Below are positions 1 to 5,163 of a DNA stretch of 5,163 nucleotides, piece by piece. The stretch's first letter is position 1. Each line of letters begins with the position of its first letter. The position numbers and the translations under genes are program-made. Origin of the DNA: an uncultured Gemmatimonadota bacterium (lineage in GTDB: Bacteria; Gemmatimonadota; Gemmatimonadetes; Gemmatimonadales; GWC2-71-9); the NCBI GenBank assembly GCA_946479825.1, contig CAMLHU010000175.1:1-5163 (forward strand). The letters run 5' to 3'. Below the pieces are notes generated by a model, which saw only the letters and a program-made list of their open reading frames with translations, did not search any database and was not told where the DNA came from.

Positions 1-1350
1 CCCGGAGAGGCGGCCCGGAGCGGCAAGCCGGTGGTGTACATCCAGGCCAACATCCACGCTGGCGAGGTCGAAGGGAAGGAAGCGGCGCAGATGCTGGTCC
101 GCGACCTGACCCTCGGCGCCCTGCGTCCCCTGCTCGACAGCCTGGTGCTGATCGTCGTCCCCATCTACAACACCGACGGCAACGATCACTTCGCCCCCGG
201 CGAGGTGAACCGCCCCGGGCAGAACGGGCCGGCGCTGGTCGGCACCCGCGCCAACGGCCAGGGGTTCGACCTCAACCGCGACTACGTGAAGCTCGAGGCT
301 CCCGAGACCCGCGGCTCGCTCGACCTCATCAACCGCTGGGATCCGGACGTCTTCCTCGACCTCCACACCACCGACGGGAGCTACCACGGTTACCGCCTGA
401 CCTACTCGCCGGGGCTCAACCCCAACAGTCCGCCGACCAACGACTACGTGCGCGACTGGTTCCTGCCGAAGATCCGCGAGCGGGTCCGCCAGCGCCACCA
501 CGAGGAGATGTTCTGGTACGGGAACTTCCGGAACCAGGACCCCGACTCGCTCACGCAGGGATGGGAGACCTACGACCCGCGCCCCCGCTTCGGCACCAAC
601 CTGTTCGGGATGCGCGGCCGACTGTCCATCCTGAGCGAGGCCTACAGCAACGACGACCTTCGCACCCGGGTCACGTCCACCTACGACTTCGTCCACGAGA
701 TCCTCTCGCTCCTGGCCGAGGACTGCGCCCGGGTGAAGGCGCTGGTGGCGGCGGCGGACCGGTACCACCCCGACTCCGTGACCGTCCGGTCGGTGATGGC
801 GCCGGCCACGATGCAGGACGTGATCGCCGAGCTCACCCAGCCGGCCGGGGAAGGGGGCGGACCGTACGCGCGCCGGAAGCGGACCGGGATCTTCAAGACC
901 ATCCGGATGCCCGTGTTCGACCGCTTCGCCCCGGCGCGGAAGGAGGCGCTGCCCGAGGCGTACCTCCTGCCGGCGCAGTTCTCCGACATCGTCGCCCTGC
1001 TCCGGACGCAGGGGATCGCCGTCGGCCAGCTCACCGTGCCGTGGCACGGCGACGGCGAGACCTTCCGGCTCGACAGCGTGTCCGCGGTGCCGTACGTGTT
1101 CGAAGGCCATCGCGAGGTCACCCTCACCGGGCAGTGGGCGGCGCACCCGGGCCTCGACGCCCCGGCGGGGTGGTACGTGGTCTCGACCCGCCAGCCCCTG
1201 GGCCTGCTCGCGGCGTACCTGCTCGAGCCCGCGTCGGAGGATGGATACGCGGCGTGGAACTTCCTCGACCGCGCGCTCCGGCGCGGCCACGACTATCCCT
1301 TCCTGCGGGTGCGCACGCCGGTGACCACGCCGCGCCTGCTGGTCCCCTGA
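1..1350 (+). CDS. M14 family zinc carboxypeptidase, 5'-truncated by window edge
   Basis: This is the C-terminal 449 residues of a metallocarboxypeptidase. The reading frame is open from base 1, so the true start and any signal peptide lie upstream; the GTG at 31 is internal. The M14 zinc site is visible. HxxE in [11 protein letters not shown] has His at nt 55-57 and Glu at 64-66, and the third ligand is the His of LDLHTTDG (nt 364-366). DLNRDY matches the Asn-Arg substrate-carboxylate pair of the family. The Glu of LSEAYSNDD (nt 637-639) fits the catalytic glutamate position. M14 enzymes remove C-terminal residues from peptides, usually outside the cytoplasm. About 200 residues follow the catalytic Glu, including a stretch from PVFDRFAP to the end that I cannot assign to a named domain. 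The peroxiredoxin gene starts 7 bases after the stop, which suggests one transcript. Family confidence is high; substrate is unknown. Confidence 0.9.
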   Translation, partial: PGEAARSGKPVVYIQANIHAGEVEGKEAAQMLVRDLTLGALRPLLDSLVLIVVPIYNTDGNDHFAPGEVNRPGQNGPALVGTRANGQGFDLNRDYVKLEAPETRGSLDLINRWDPDVFLDLHTTDGSYHGYRLTYSPGLNPNSPPTNDYVRDWFLPKIRERVRQRHHEEMFWYGNFRNQDPDSLTQGWETYDPRPRFGTNLFGMRGRLSILSEAYSNDDLRTRVTSTYDFVHEILSLLAEDCARVKALVAAADRYHPDSVTVRSVMAPATMQDVIAELTQPAGEGGGPYARRKRTGIFKTIRMPVFDRFAPARKEALPEAYLLPAQFSDIVALLRTQGIAVGQLTVPWHGDGETFRLDSVSAVPYVFEGHREVTLTGQWAAHPGLDAPAGWYVVSTRQPLGLLAAYLLEPASEDGYAAWNFLDRALRRGHDYPFLRVRTPVTTPRLLVP

Positions 1351-1357
1351 GCGCGCG

Positions 1358-1831
1358 ATGCCGATCCTCACGCCGGGCCGGAAGGCCCCCGCCTTCACCC
1401 TCCCCGCCGACGACGGCGCGACCGTCTCGCTCCGCGACTTCGCGGGGCGCCCGGTCGTGCTCTACTTCTATCCGAAGGACGATACCAGCGGCTGCACCGT
1501 CGAGGCCTGCGAGTTCCGCGACGCGTGGGCCCGCGTCAAACGCGCCGGCGCGGTGGTGCTCGGCGTCTCGCCCGATCCGGTCGCCTCGCACGGGAAGTTC
1601 AAGGCCAAGTACAAGCTCCCCTTCCCGCTCCTCGCCGACACCGACCACGCGGTGGCGGAGGCGTATGGCGTGTGGGGCGAGAAGTCGATGTACGGGCGGA
1701 AGTACTTCGGCATCCTGCGGACGACCTACCTGATCGACGGTGACGGGCGGGTGGCGCGGGTGTTCGAGAAGGTGAAGCCCAAGGGGCACGCGGCCGAGGT
1801 CCTCGAGGCGCTGGGGGCCCTCCGGAGTTGA
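1358..1831 (+). CDS. bcp: Thioredoxin-dependent peroxiredoxin, BCP/PrxQ type
   Basis: This 157-residue protein is full length for the BCP/PrxQ family, which reduces hydrogen peroxide and organic peroxides in the cytoplasm using thioredoxin. The active site is [13 protein letters not shown]: peroxidatic Cys46 lies in the TxxC motif, with Thr43, and Cys51 sits five residues later, the spacing of two-cysteine BCP enzymes such as E. coli Bcp. Arg121 in [13 protein letters not shown] matches the conserved active-site arginine. The N-terminus ([15 protein letters not shown]) aligns with the usual family start, so the ATG at 1358 is well supported. No Shine-Dalgarno is visible; the seven bases before the ATG are alternating GC. 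Translation is therefore probably coupled to the peptidase gene that ends at 1350. Its TGA at 1829-1831 overlaps a TTG at 1828, but that TTG is probably not the start of the next gene. Confidence 0.95.
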   Translation: MPILTPGRKAPAFTLPADDGATVSLRDFAGRPVVLYFYPKDDTSGCTVEACEFRDAWARVKRAGAVVLGVSPDPVASHGKFKAKYKLPFPLLADTDHAVAEAYGVWGEKSMYGRKYFGILRTTYLIDGDGRVARVFEKVKPKGHAAEVLEALGALRS

Positions 1832-1842
1832 CCGGAGGCGGG

Positions 1843-1871
1843 TTGTCCCTCCGCCCGCCCGTCCCTAAGCT
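1843..1871 (+). promoter_or_regulatory. Candidate sigma-70-type promoter for the PD40 lipoprotein gene
   Basis: A -35-like TTGTCC (1843-1848) and a -10-like TAAGCT (1866-1871) are separated by exactly 17 bases in the gap after the peroxiredoxin stop. Transcription would start near 1878 and give a leader of about 30 bases with the AGGAGG at 1898. The -10 match to TATAAT is weak (3 of 6), so this rests on spacing, the -35 and placement. If correct, it excludes the upstream TTG codons at 1828 and 1843 as starts on this transcript. Confidence 0.45.
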
Positions 1872-1897
1872 TCCCGGCGACCCGTTGTCCCCCAGCC

Positions 1898-1903
1898 AGG
1901 AGG
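1898..1903 (+). promoter_or_regulatory. Strong Shine-Dalgarno that decides the start of the PD40 lipoprotein
   Basis: AGGAGG is the best Shine-Dalgarno in the window. Five bases later, in frame with the long open frame, lies ATC at 1909-1911. No ATG, GTG or TTG in that frame occurs at a normal distance downstream of it. The nearest in-frame standard start, TTG at 1885, lies upstream of it. Confidence 0.6.
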
Positions 1904-1908
1904 ACCGT

Positions 1909-2955
1909 ATCCGCTCCGGTCTCATCGCCGCCGCCGTCCTGCTCTCCGCCTGCGCGGGGGGCACCCCCGCCTCGAAGACGTGGGTCGATCCGCTCCCCGG
2001 CGAGCGCCATCTCCAGCACATCCGGCAGCTCACGTTCGGCGGCAACAACGCCGAGGCGTACTTCTCGGCCGACGGCCAGTGGCTCGTCTTCCAGCGCCAG
2101 CCGTCCCTCGACGCCGGGTGCGACCAGGAATACGTGATGAAGATCGACGGCTCGCACATGCGCCGGATCTCGAACGGCTGGGGGAAGACCACCTGCGGGT
2201 ACTTCTACGCCAACGACACCCGGGTGGTGTACAGCTCCACCTTCCCGCACGACTCGGCCTGCCCGCCGCCGCCCGACCGGTCGAAGGGCTACACCTGGGC
2301 GCTCAACCGGTACGAGATCTTCACCGCCAGGCGTGACGGCTCGGACCTGCGGCAGCTCACGAACAACGGGATGTACAACGCCGAGTCCACGCTCTCGCCC
2401 GACGGGAAGCGGATCATCTTCACCAGCACCCGCGACGGCGACCTCGAGCTCTACACGATGAACGTGGACGGCACCGACGTGCGGCGCATCACCCACCGAG
2501 TGGGCTACGACGGCGGCGCGTTCTTCTCGCCCGACGGCACGAAGATCGTCTGGCGCGCCGGCTATCCCGTGACCGCGGCCGACACGGCCGACTACCTCGA
2601 CCTGCTGGCCCACCGGATGGTCCGGCCGCTCCGGATGGAGCTCTGGGTGGCCAACGCCGACGGATCCGACGCGCACCAGGTGACGCACCTGGGCGGCGCC
2701 AACTTCGCGCCGTATTTCCTCCCCGACGGCAAGCGGATCATCTTCGCGTCGAACTGGGAGGACCCGCGCGGGCGCAACTTCGACCTCTACGTGGTGAACG
2801 TGGACGGGAGCGGGCTCGAGCGCATCACCACGAGCCCCGAGTTCGACGGCTTCCCGATGTTCAACCACGACGGCACGAAGCTCGTCTGGGCCTCGAACCG
2901 CCACGGCACCCAGACCGGCGAGACCGACCTCTTCATCGCCGACTGGGTCAACTGA
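1909..2955 (+). CDS. TolB-like six-bladed beta-propeller (PD40) lipoprotein, apparent ATC start
   Basis: This is a predicted lipoprotein with a TolB/PD40-type beta-propeller. From ATC at 1909 it reads RSGLIAAAVLLSACAGG, a short signal peptide with lipobox LSAC and lipidated Cys15. The frame is open back to TTG codons at 1885, 1843 and 1828, which would add 8-27 residues with acidic or proline-rich character. I chose 1909 because of the AGGAGG at 1898. Six repeats follow, typically with a core like SPDGKRIIF and ending in xxVDGTDxRRIT. The clearest are blades 3 (NAESTLSPDGKRIIF), 4 (GGAFFSPDGTKIVW), 5 (APYFLPDGKRIIF) and 6 (PMFNHDGTKLVW). Blade 4 carries an insertion, YLDLLAHRMVRPLRMELW. PD40 propellers usually bind proteins or peptides, and no catalytic residues are evident. 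It is not canonical tolB: the TolB N-terminal domain is missing and no tol-pal genes are adjacent. The lepB gene follows after 45 bases, probably on the same transcript. Confidence 0.88.
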   Translation: MRSGLIAAAVLLSACAGGTPASKTWVDPLPGERHLQHIRQLTFGGNNAEAYFSADGQWLVFQRQPSLDAGCDQEYVMKIDGSHMRRISNGWGKTTCGYFYANDTRVVYSSTFPHDSACPPPPDRSKGYTWALNRYEIFTARRDGSDLRQLTNNGMYNAESTLSPDGKRIIFTSTRDGDLELYTMNVDGTDVRRITHRVGYDGGAFFSPDGTKIVWRAGYPVTAADTADYLDLLAHRMVRPLRMELWVANADGSDAHQVTHLGGANFAPYFLPDGKRIIFASNWEDPRGRNFDLYVVNVDGSGLERITTSPEFDGFPMFNHDGTKLVWASNRHGTQTGETDLFIADWVN

Positions 2956-3000
2956 GCACGGGCGCCCCCGCCGTCCGCTCGTTCCGGAGTTCCGCCTGAC

Positions 3001-3735
3001 ATGGCCGACACCCCAGATTCCCCGCCCCCGGCGGTCCCGCCCGCGTCCGCCGCCGCCTGGCTGTGGGATTGGGTCAAGTCCATCCTGTTCGCGCTGGTGG
3101 TCTGGCTCTTCCTCCGCACGTTCGTCATCGAGGCGTTCCACATCCCCTCGCCGAGCATGGAGAACACCCTGCTCGAAGGGGATTTCCTGTTCGTCAACAA
3201 GTTCATCTACGGCTCGAAGCTCCCGTTCCTGAACGTCTGGCTTCCGGCGTGGCGGGAACCGCATCGCGGCGACATCGTGATCTTCGACTCGATCGAAGAG
3301 GACCTCAAGGTCGTCAAGCGGCTCATCGGGCTGCCGGGCGACACGCTCCAGATGGTCCACGGCGTCGTCATCCGGAACGGCCGCCGGCTCGACGAGCCGT
3401 ACACGCAGAACCTTTCCCCCGACGAGACGGCGGGGGCGTACTATCGCGACAAGATGTACAACTGGCAGGTGCACTACCTGGTGGGTCGCGACACCGCGGG
3501 CTACCGCCCCGACCTGCACGACTGGGGGCCGGTGGTGGTGCCGAAGGATTCGCTGTTCGTGATGGGGGACAACCGGGACAGCTCGTACGACGGGCGTTAC
3601 TGGGGCTTCCTGCCGCGGCGCAACCTGCGGGGTACGCCGCTCTTCATCTACTACAGCTACGACATGCGGAGCTGGAAGCCGCTCCCGGGCCTCACGGCGA
3701 TCCGGTGGCGGCGATTCTTCACCCATCCGCACTGA
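3001..3735 (+). CDS. lepB: Signal peptidase I
   Basis: This 244-residue S26-family membrane protease cuts signal peptides from Sec and Tat substrates on the outer face of the cytoplasmic membrane. A proline-rich cytoplasmic N-terminus (residues 1-20) leads into one membrane segment (about 25-43, WVKSILFALVVWLFLRTFVI). The catalytic serine is Ser52 in IPSPSMENTLL. The general-base lysine is Lys106 in VVKRLIGLPGD. The C-terminal box MGDNRDSSYDGRYWG (from 188) is intact. About 70 residues of variable, Tyr- and Asp-rich sequence lie between the lysine box and that last box. It has a single transmembrane segment, unlike E. coli LepB, which has two. ATG at 3001 is preceded by GGAG at 2986-2989, an 11-base spacing that is rather long. 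The upstream 45-base gap shows no promoter or terminator, so transcription from the PD40 gene is likely. It does not process the two neighbouring lipoproteins, which need LspA. Confidence 0.96.
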   Translation: MADTPDSPPPAVPPASAAAWLWDWVKSILFALVVWLFLRTFVIEAFHIPSPSMENTLLEGDFLFVNKFIYGSKLPFLNVWLPAWREPHRGDIVIFDSIEEDLKVVKRLIGLPGDTLQMVHGVVIRNGRRLDEPYTQNLSPDETAGAYYRDKMYNWQVHYLVGRDTAGYRPDLHDWGPVVVPKDSLFVMGDNRDSSYDGRYWGFLPRRNLRGTPLFIYYSYDMRSWKPLPGLTAIRWRRFFTHPH

Positions 3736-3744
3736 CCGCGGTCA
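3733..3744. repeat. 12-base perfect palindrome joining two convergent stop codons
   Basis: TGACCGCGGTCA reads the same on both strands. Its left TGA is the lepB stop, and its right TCA is the TGA stop of the minus-strand gene. Symmetry does not extend further: bases 3732 and 3745 are both C. As RNA it could form only a 4-base-pair stem with a 4-base loop, and no T-tract follows on either strand, so it is not a convincing terminator. Confidence 0.8.
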
Positions 3745-4002
3745 CTCCTCGGGTCCGGGGGGTACGCGTTCGGGCGGGGGCCGGTCCGGGCGGGCCAGGT
3801 AGACCGCGCTCCGTCCGCAGCTGGTGCAGTGCAGGGTGATGCGCGCGGCCTCCGGCGGGCCGTCCTTCCGGCGCCGGCGCGGGCTCCGCTCGATCGTGGC
3901 CGCCCCGCAGCTCGGACACACCAGTGGGTGCCCTTCGCGGTCGGCCGCGATCAGGTTCAGGGCCTCGGCGGCCCGGTACTCCTTGACGCCACGCCGTCCC
4001 AC
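3742..4002 (-). CDS. Small zinc-ribbon protein of unknown function
   Basis: This 86-residue protein has two CxxC knuckles: CPSCG (Cys29, Cys32) and CTSCG (Cys59, Cys62), a four-cysteine zinc ribbon. Between them is a basic stretch, RRRRK (42-46), and the C-terminus is rich in Pro and Glu. I do not recognise a named family. Zinc ribbons of this size may bind nucleic acid or proteins, and the basic linker is compatible with nucleic acid, but this is inference. The start is GTG at 4002, preceded on the minus strand by GAGG (4014-4011) with an 8-base spacing. The frame runs back to a GTG at 4080, but that would add a low-complexity Gly/Pro-rich 26 residues and leave just 18 bases to the divergent gene. 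The gene converges on lepB with a 6-base gap. The long stretch kept open with paired cysteines makes it credible. Confidence 0.7.
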   Translation of the reverse strand: MGRRGVKEYRAAEALNLIAADREGHPLVCPSCGAATIERSPRRRRKDGPPEAARITLHCTSCGRSAVYLARPDRPPPERVPPGPEE

Positions 4003-4010
4003 GGTCCATC

Positions 4011-4014
4011 CCTC
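4011..4014 (-). promoter_or_regulatory. Shine-Dalgarno supporting the GTG start of the zinc-ribbon gene
   Basis: On the minus strand GAGGGATGGACC precedes GTG at 4002. The GAGG is 8 bases from the GTG. An ATG lies within this stretch (4009-4007) but is in another frame, whose product has no zinc-ribbon motifs. Confidence 0.5.
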
Positions 4015-4045
4015 AGGCGGGCCGGGTGGGAGACCCGCCACTTCC

Positions 4046-4074
4046 AATATGCCCCCCGCCGGCGAGGCGGGGAA
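4046..4074 (-). promoter_or_regulatory. Weak candidate promoter for the zinc-ribbon gene
   Basis: On the minus strand CATATT (4051-4046) matches TATAAT at four of six positions. TTCCCC (4074-4069) sits 17 bases upstream and matches TTGACA at three of six. Transcription would begin near 4039, giving a leader of about 37 bases before GTG 4002. This AT-rich island is conspicuous in a very GC-rich gap, but the -35 is poor. Confidence 0.25.
4054..4072. repeat. GC-rich inverted repeat in the divergent intergenic region
   Basis: CCCCGCC (4054-4060) and GGCGGGG (4066-4072) are perfect 7-base arms around a GGCGA loop. The repeat lies between the AATAT island and the start of the TPR/CsgG-like gene. 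No T-tract follows on either strand, so it is not an intrinsic terminator. It could be a leader hairpin for the plus-strand gene or an operator shared by the divergent pair. It could also be chance in GC-rich DNA. Confidence 0.4.
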
Positions 4075-4098
4075 GAGCACCTCCGGAGACCTGCCCCG

Positions 4099-5163
4099 AT
4101 GCTGCGTGCAGCTCCCTTCATCTTCACGTTGACCGTCCTGGCGGCCGTGGGCTGTGCCGCCAATCCCTCAGACGACAGCGTTCCGCCGTCGGAGCTTCCG
4201 GCGCTCGCGGCCAGGGCGGCGGCCCACCCCGACGACGCCGACGTCCGGTTCCGCCTCGGGGTCGGGTACTACGACGCGGGGCAGTACCCCGCCGCCGATT
4301 CGGCCCTCCGTGCCGCGCTCGCCCTCGACTCCACCGACGTCCAAGCCCGGATCTACCTCGCGTACGTCGAGGAGGCCCGCGGTGCGCTCGACTCGGCGAC
4401 CGCCGACCTCGCCGCCGCCCGTCCGTCGGCCGACGCGGCGACCCAGGCCGCGATCGACGACCGGCTCGCGCTCATCCACCGCGAACAACTGGTGGCCGAT
4501 GCGCGCGCCGCGCTGGCCGCGGAGTCCACCCTCACCACGCTCCCGCCCGAACCCGCGACCATCGCCGTGCTGCCGTTCCGCGCCGTCGGGCCGGACACCG
4601 ACCTCATCCCCCTCGGCCGCGCCGTGGCCGACCTCGTGCTCAACGACCTGGGCAAACTGACCGAGCTCCGGCTGCTCGAGCGCGACCGGGTCGAGGCGCT
4701 GGTCTCGGAGATGCGCCTCGCGGACAGCGGCCTCGTGGACCCGGCGACCGCCGCCCGGCCGGGGCGCCTGCTCCGGGCCGAGCGGATCGTGCAGGGGGCG
4801 GTCGAGGCGCGCGACACGGCGGCGGTCGGGCTCACCGCCGGCGTGGTCCGCACCGCCGACGGCTCCCTGGCCGCCGCCGCCACCGCCGACGACCCGCTGC
4901 CGCAGGTGATCGCCGCCGAGCAGCGGCTGGTGCGCGGCATCGTGCGGGGGCTCGGGATCACGCCCACCCCGGCGGAGGACAGCGCGCTGCGGGTCCCCGC
5001 CACCCGGAGCTACCCGGCGCTGCTCGCCTATGGACGCGGCCTGGTGGCGCTGGACCGGGGGGATTTCGCGACCGCGGACCGCCAGTTCGGTGCCGCCGCC
5101 GCGGCCGATCCCGGCTTCCAGGCCGCGGCGGCCCGGGCGGGCGCCTCGGCCCGGCTGGGGCGG
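4099..5163 (+). CDS. TPR and CsgG/FlgO-like lipoprotein, 3'-truncated by window edge
   Basis: The frame opens at ATG 4099 and has no stop in 355 codons to the window end. GGAG at 4085-4088 precedes the ATG by 10 bases. The N-terminus MLRAAPFIFTLTVLAAVGC is a lipoprotein signal peptide, with Cys19 as the lipidation site. Residues about 45-105 form one or two TPR-like repeats (RFRLGVGYYDAGQYPAADSA, then ARIYLAYVEEARGALDSA). Residues about 155-287 resemble the CsgG/FlgO/TolB-N-like alpha/beta fold. They begin with IAVLPFRAVG, followed by GRAVADLVLNDLGKL, LRLLERDRVEALV and AERIVQGAVEA. A further TPR-like repeat (LLAYGRGLVALDRGDFATAD) starts near 308. CsgG relatives act at the outer membrane in curli export or as envelope accessory proteins; here only a periplasmic lipoprotein role can be inferred. 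No csgA, csgB or csgE genes are visible. The gene is divergent from the zinc-ribbon gene. Confidence 0.85.
   Translation, partial: MLRAAPFIFTLTVLAAVGCAANPSDDSVPPSELPALAARAAAHPDDADVRFRLGVGYYDAGQYPAADSALRAALALDSTDVQARIYLAYVEEARGALDSATADLAAARPSADAATQAAIDDRLALIHREQLVADARAALAAESTLTTLPPEPATIAVLPFRAVGPDTDLIPLGRAVADLVLNDLGKLTELRLLERDRVEALVSEMRLADSGLVDPATAARPGRLLRAERIVQGAVEARDTAAVGLTAGVVRTADGSLAAAATADDPLPQVIAAEQRLVRGIVRGLGITPTPAEDSALRVPATRSYPALLAYGRGLVALDRGDFATADRQFGAAAAADPGFQAAAARAGASARLGR

Noticed and set aside
561..1733. A 390-codon plus-strand frame overlapping the M14 and bcp genes
   Set aside because: Arg/Pro/Ala-rich out-of-frame translation of two well-supported genes; no motif of its own.
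1828..1830. TTG overlapping the bcp stop as the PD40 gene start
   Set aside because: It would add 27 residues of Pro/Gly/acidic sequence before the lipoprotein signal, and it lies upstream of the candidate promoter and the AGGAGG.
2956..3000. Possible terminator (GGGCGCCC, 2960-2967) between the PD40 gene and lepB
   Set aside because: The palindrome has no loop and no T-tract follows.
1726..3732. A 668-codon open frame on the minus strand across the end of bcp, the PD40 gene and lepB
   Set aside because: Its codons lie in exact register with the plus-strand PD40 and lepB codons, so it stays open because TTA, CTA and TCA are rare in this GC-rich DNA. The product is low-complexity Arg/Val/Pro/Glu sequence with no domain, while the plus strand carries clear catalytic and repeat motifs.
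3983..4012. TTGACG at 3983 as a -35 for the TPR/CsgG-like gene
   Set aside because: No -10-like sequence is found at 16-18 bases; it lies within the minus-strand zinc-ribbon coding region.
4154..4660. A 168-codon plus-strand frame inside the TPR/CsgG-like gene
   Set aside because: Translation is Pro/Ser/Thr/Arg low complexity, a frame-shifted reading of the better-supported gene starting at 4099.
4353..5003. A 216-codon minus-strand frame opposite the TPR/CsgG-like gene
   Set aside because: Ser/Arg/Ala-rich shadow. The plus-strand frame has a lipoprotein signal, TPR-like repeats and the IAVLPF domain start, and is open for 355 codons.

Overview
This GC-rich window holds five genes and no RNA genes, mobile elements or CRISPR arrays that I can see. 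Base composition, the type of M14 peptidase, the six-bladed PD40 lipoprotein and the TPR/CsgG-like lipoprotein suggest a Gram-negative-type bacterium, most like Gemmatimonadota. That taxonomic guess is inference from family resemblance only; Acidobacteriota or a related group is possible.

Layout. Positions 1-1350 (+) are the 3' part of an M14 zinc carboxypeptidase gene whose start lies off the left edge. Seven bases later comes a complete bacterioferritin-comigratory-protein type peroxiredoxin (1358-1831, +). A candidate promoter (1843-1871) and a strong Shine-Dalgarno lead into a TolB-like/PD40 beta-propeller lipoprotein (about 1909-2955, +). After a 45-base gap follows a complete signal peptidase I (3001-3735, +). 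It converges with a small zinc-ribbon gene on the minus strand (3742-4002). The two stop codons form the ends of a 12-base palindrome. A 96-base divergent intergenic region then leads into a TPR plus CsgG/FlgO-like lipoprotein (4099-5163, +) that is open to the right edge.

How the genes fit together. Apart from the peroxiredoxin and the zinc-ribbon protein, the products are secreted or envelope proteins: a probably exported peptidase, two lipoproteins and the signal peptidase that cuts Sec/Tat substrates. The two lipoproteins would be processed by LspA rather than by this signal peptidase, so the grouping is thematic and does not show a pathway. The PD40 and lepB genes probably share a transcript. 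The peptidase and peroxiredoxin genes probably share another.

Most notable points: the PD40 lipoprotein has a good Shine-Dalgarno and a good lipoprotein signal peptide, but an ATC codon where the start should be. The right-edge TPR/CsgG-like gene lacks both a stop and a downstream boundary here. I see no convincing novel defence or mobile system; this is mostly ordinary chromosomal sequence. No intrinsic terminator with a T-tract was found in any intergenic gap.
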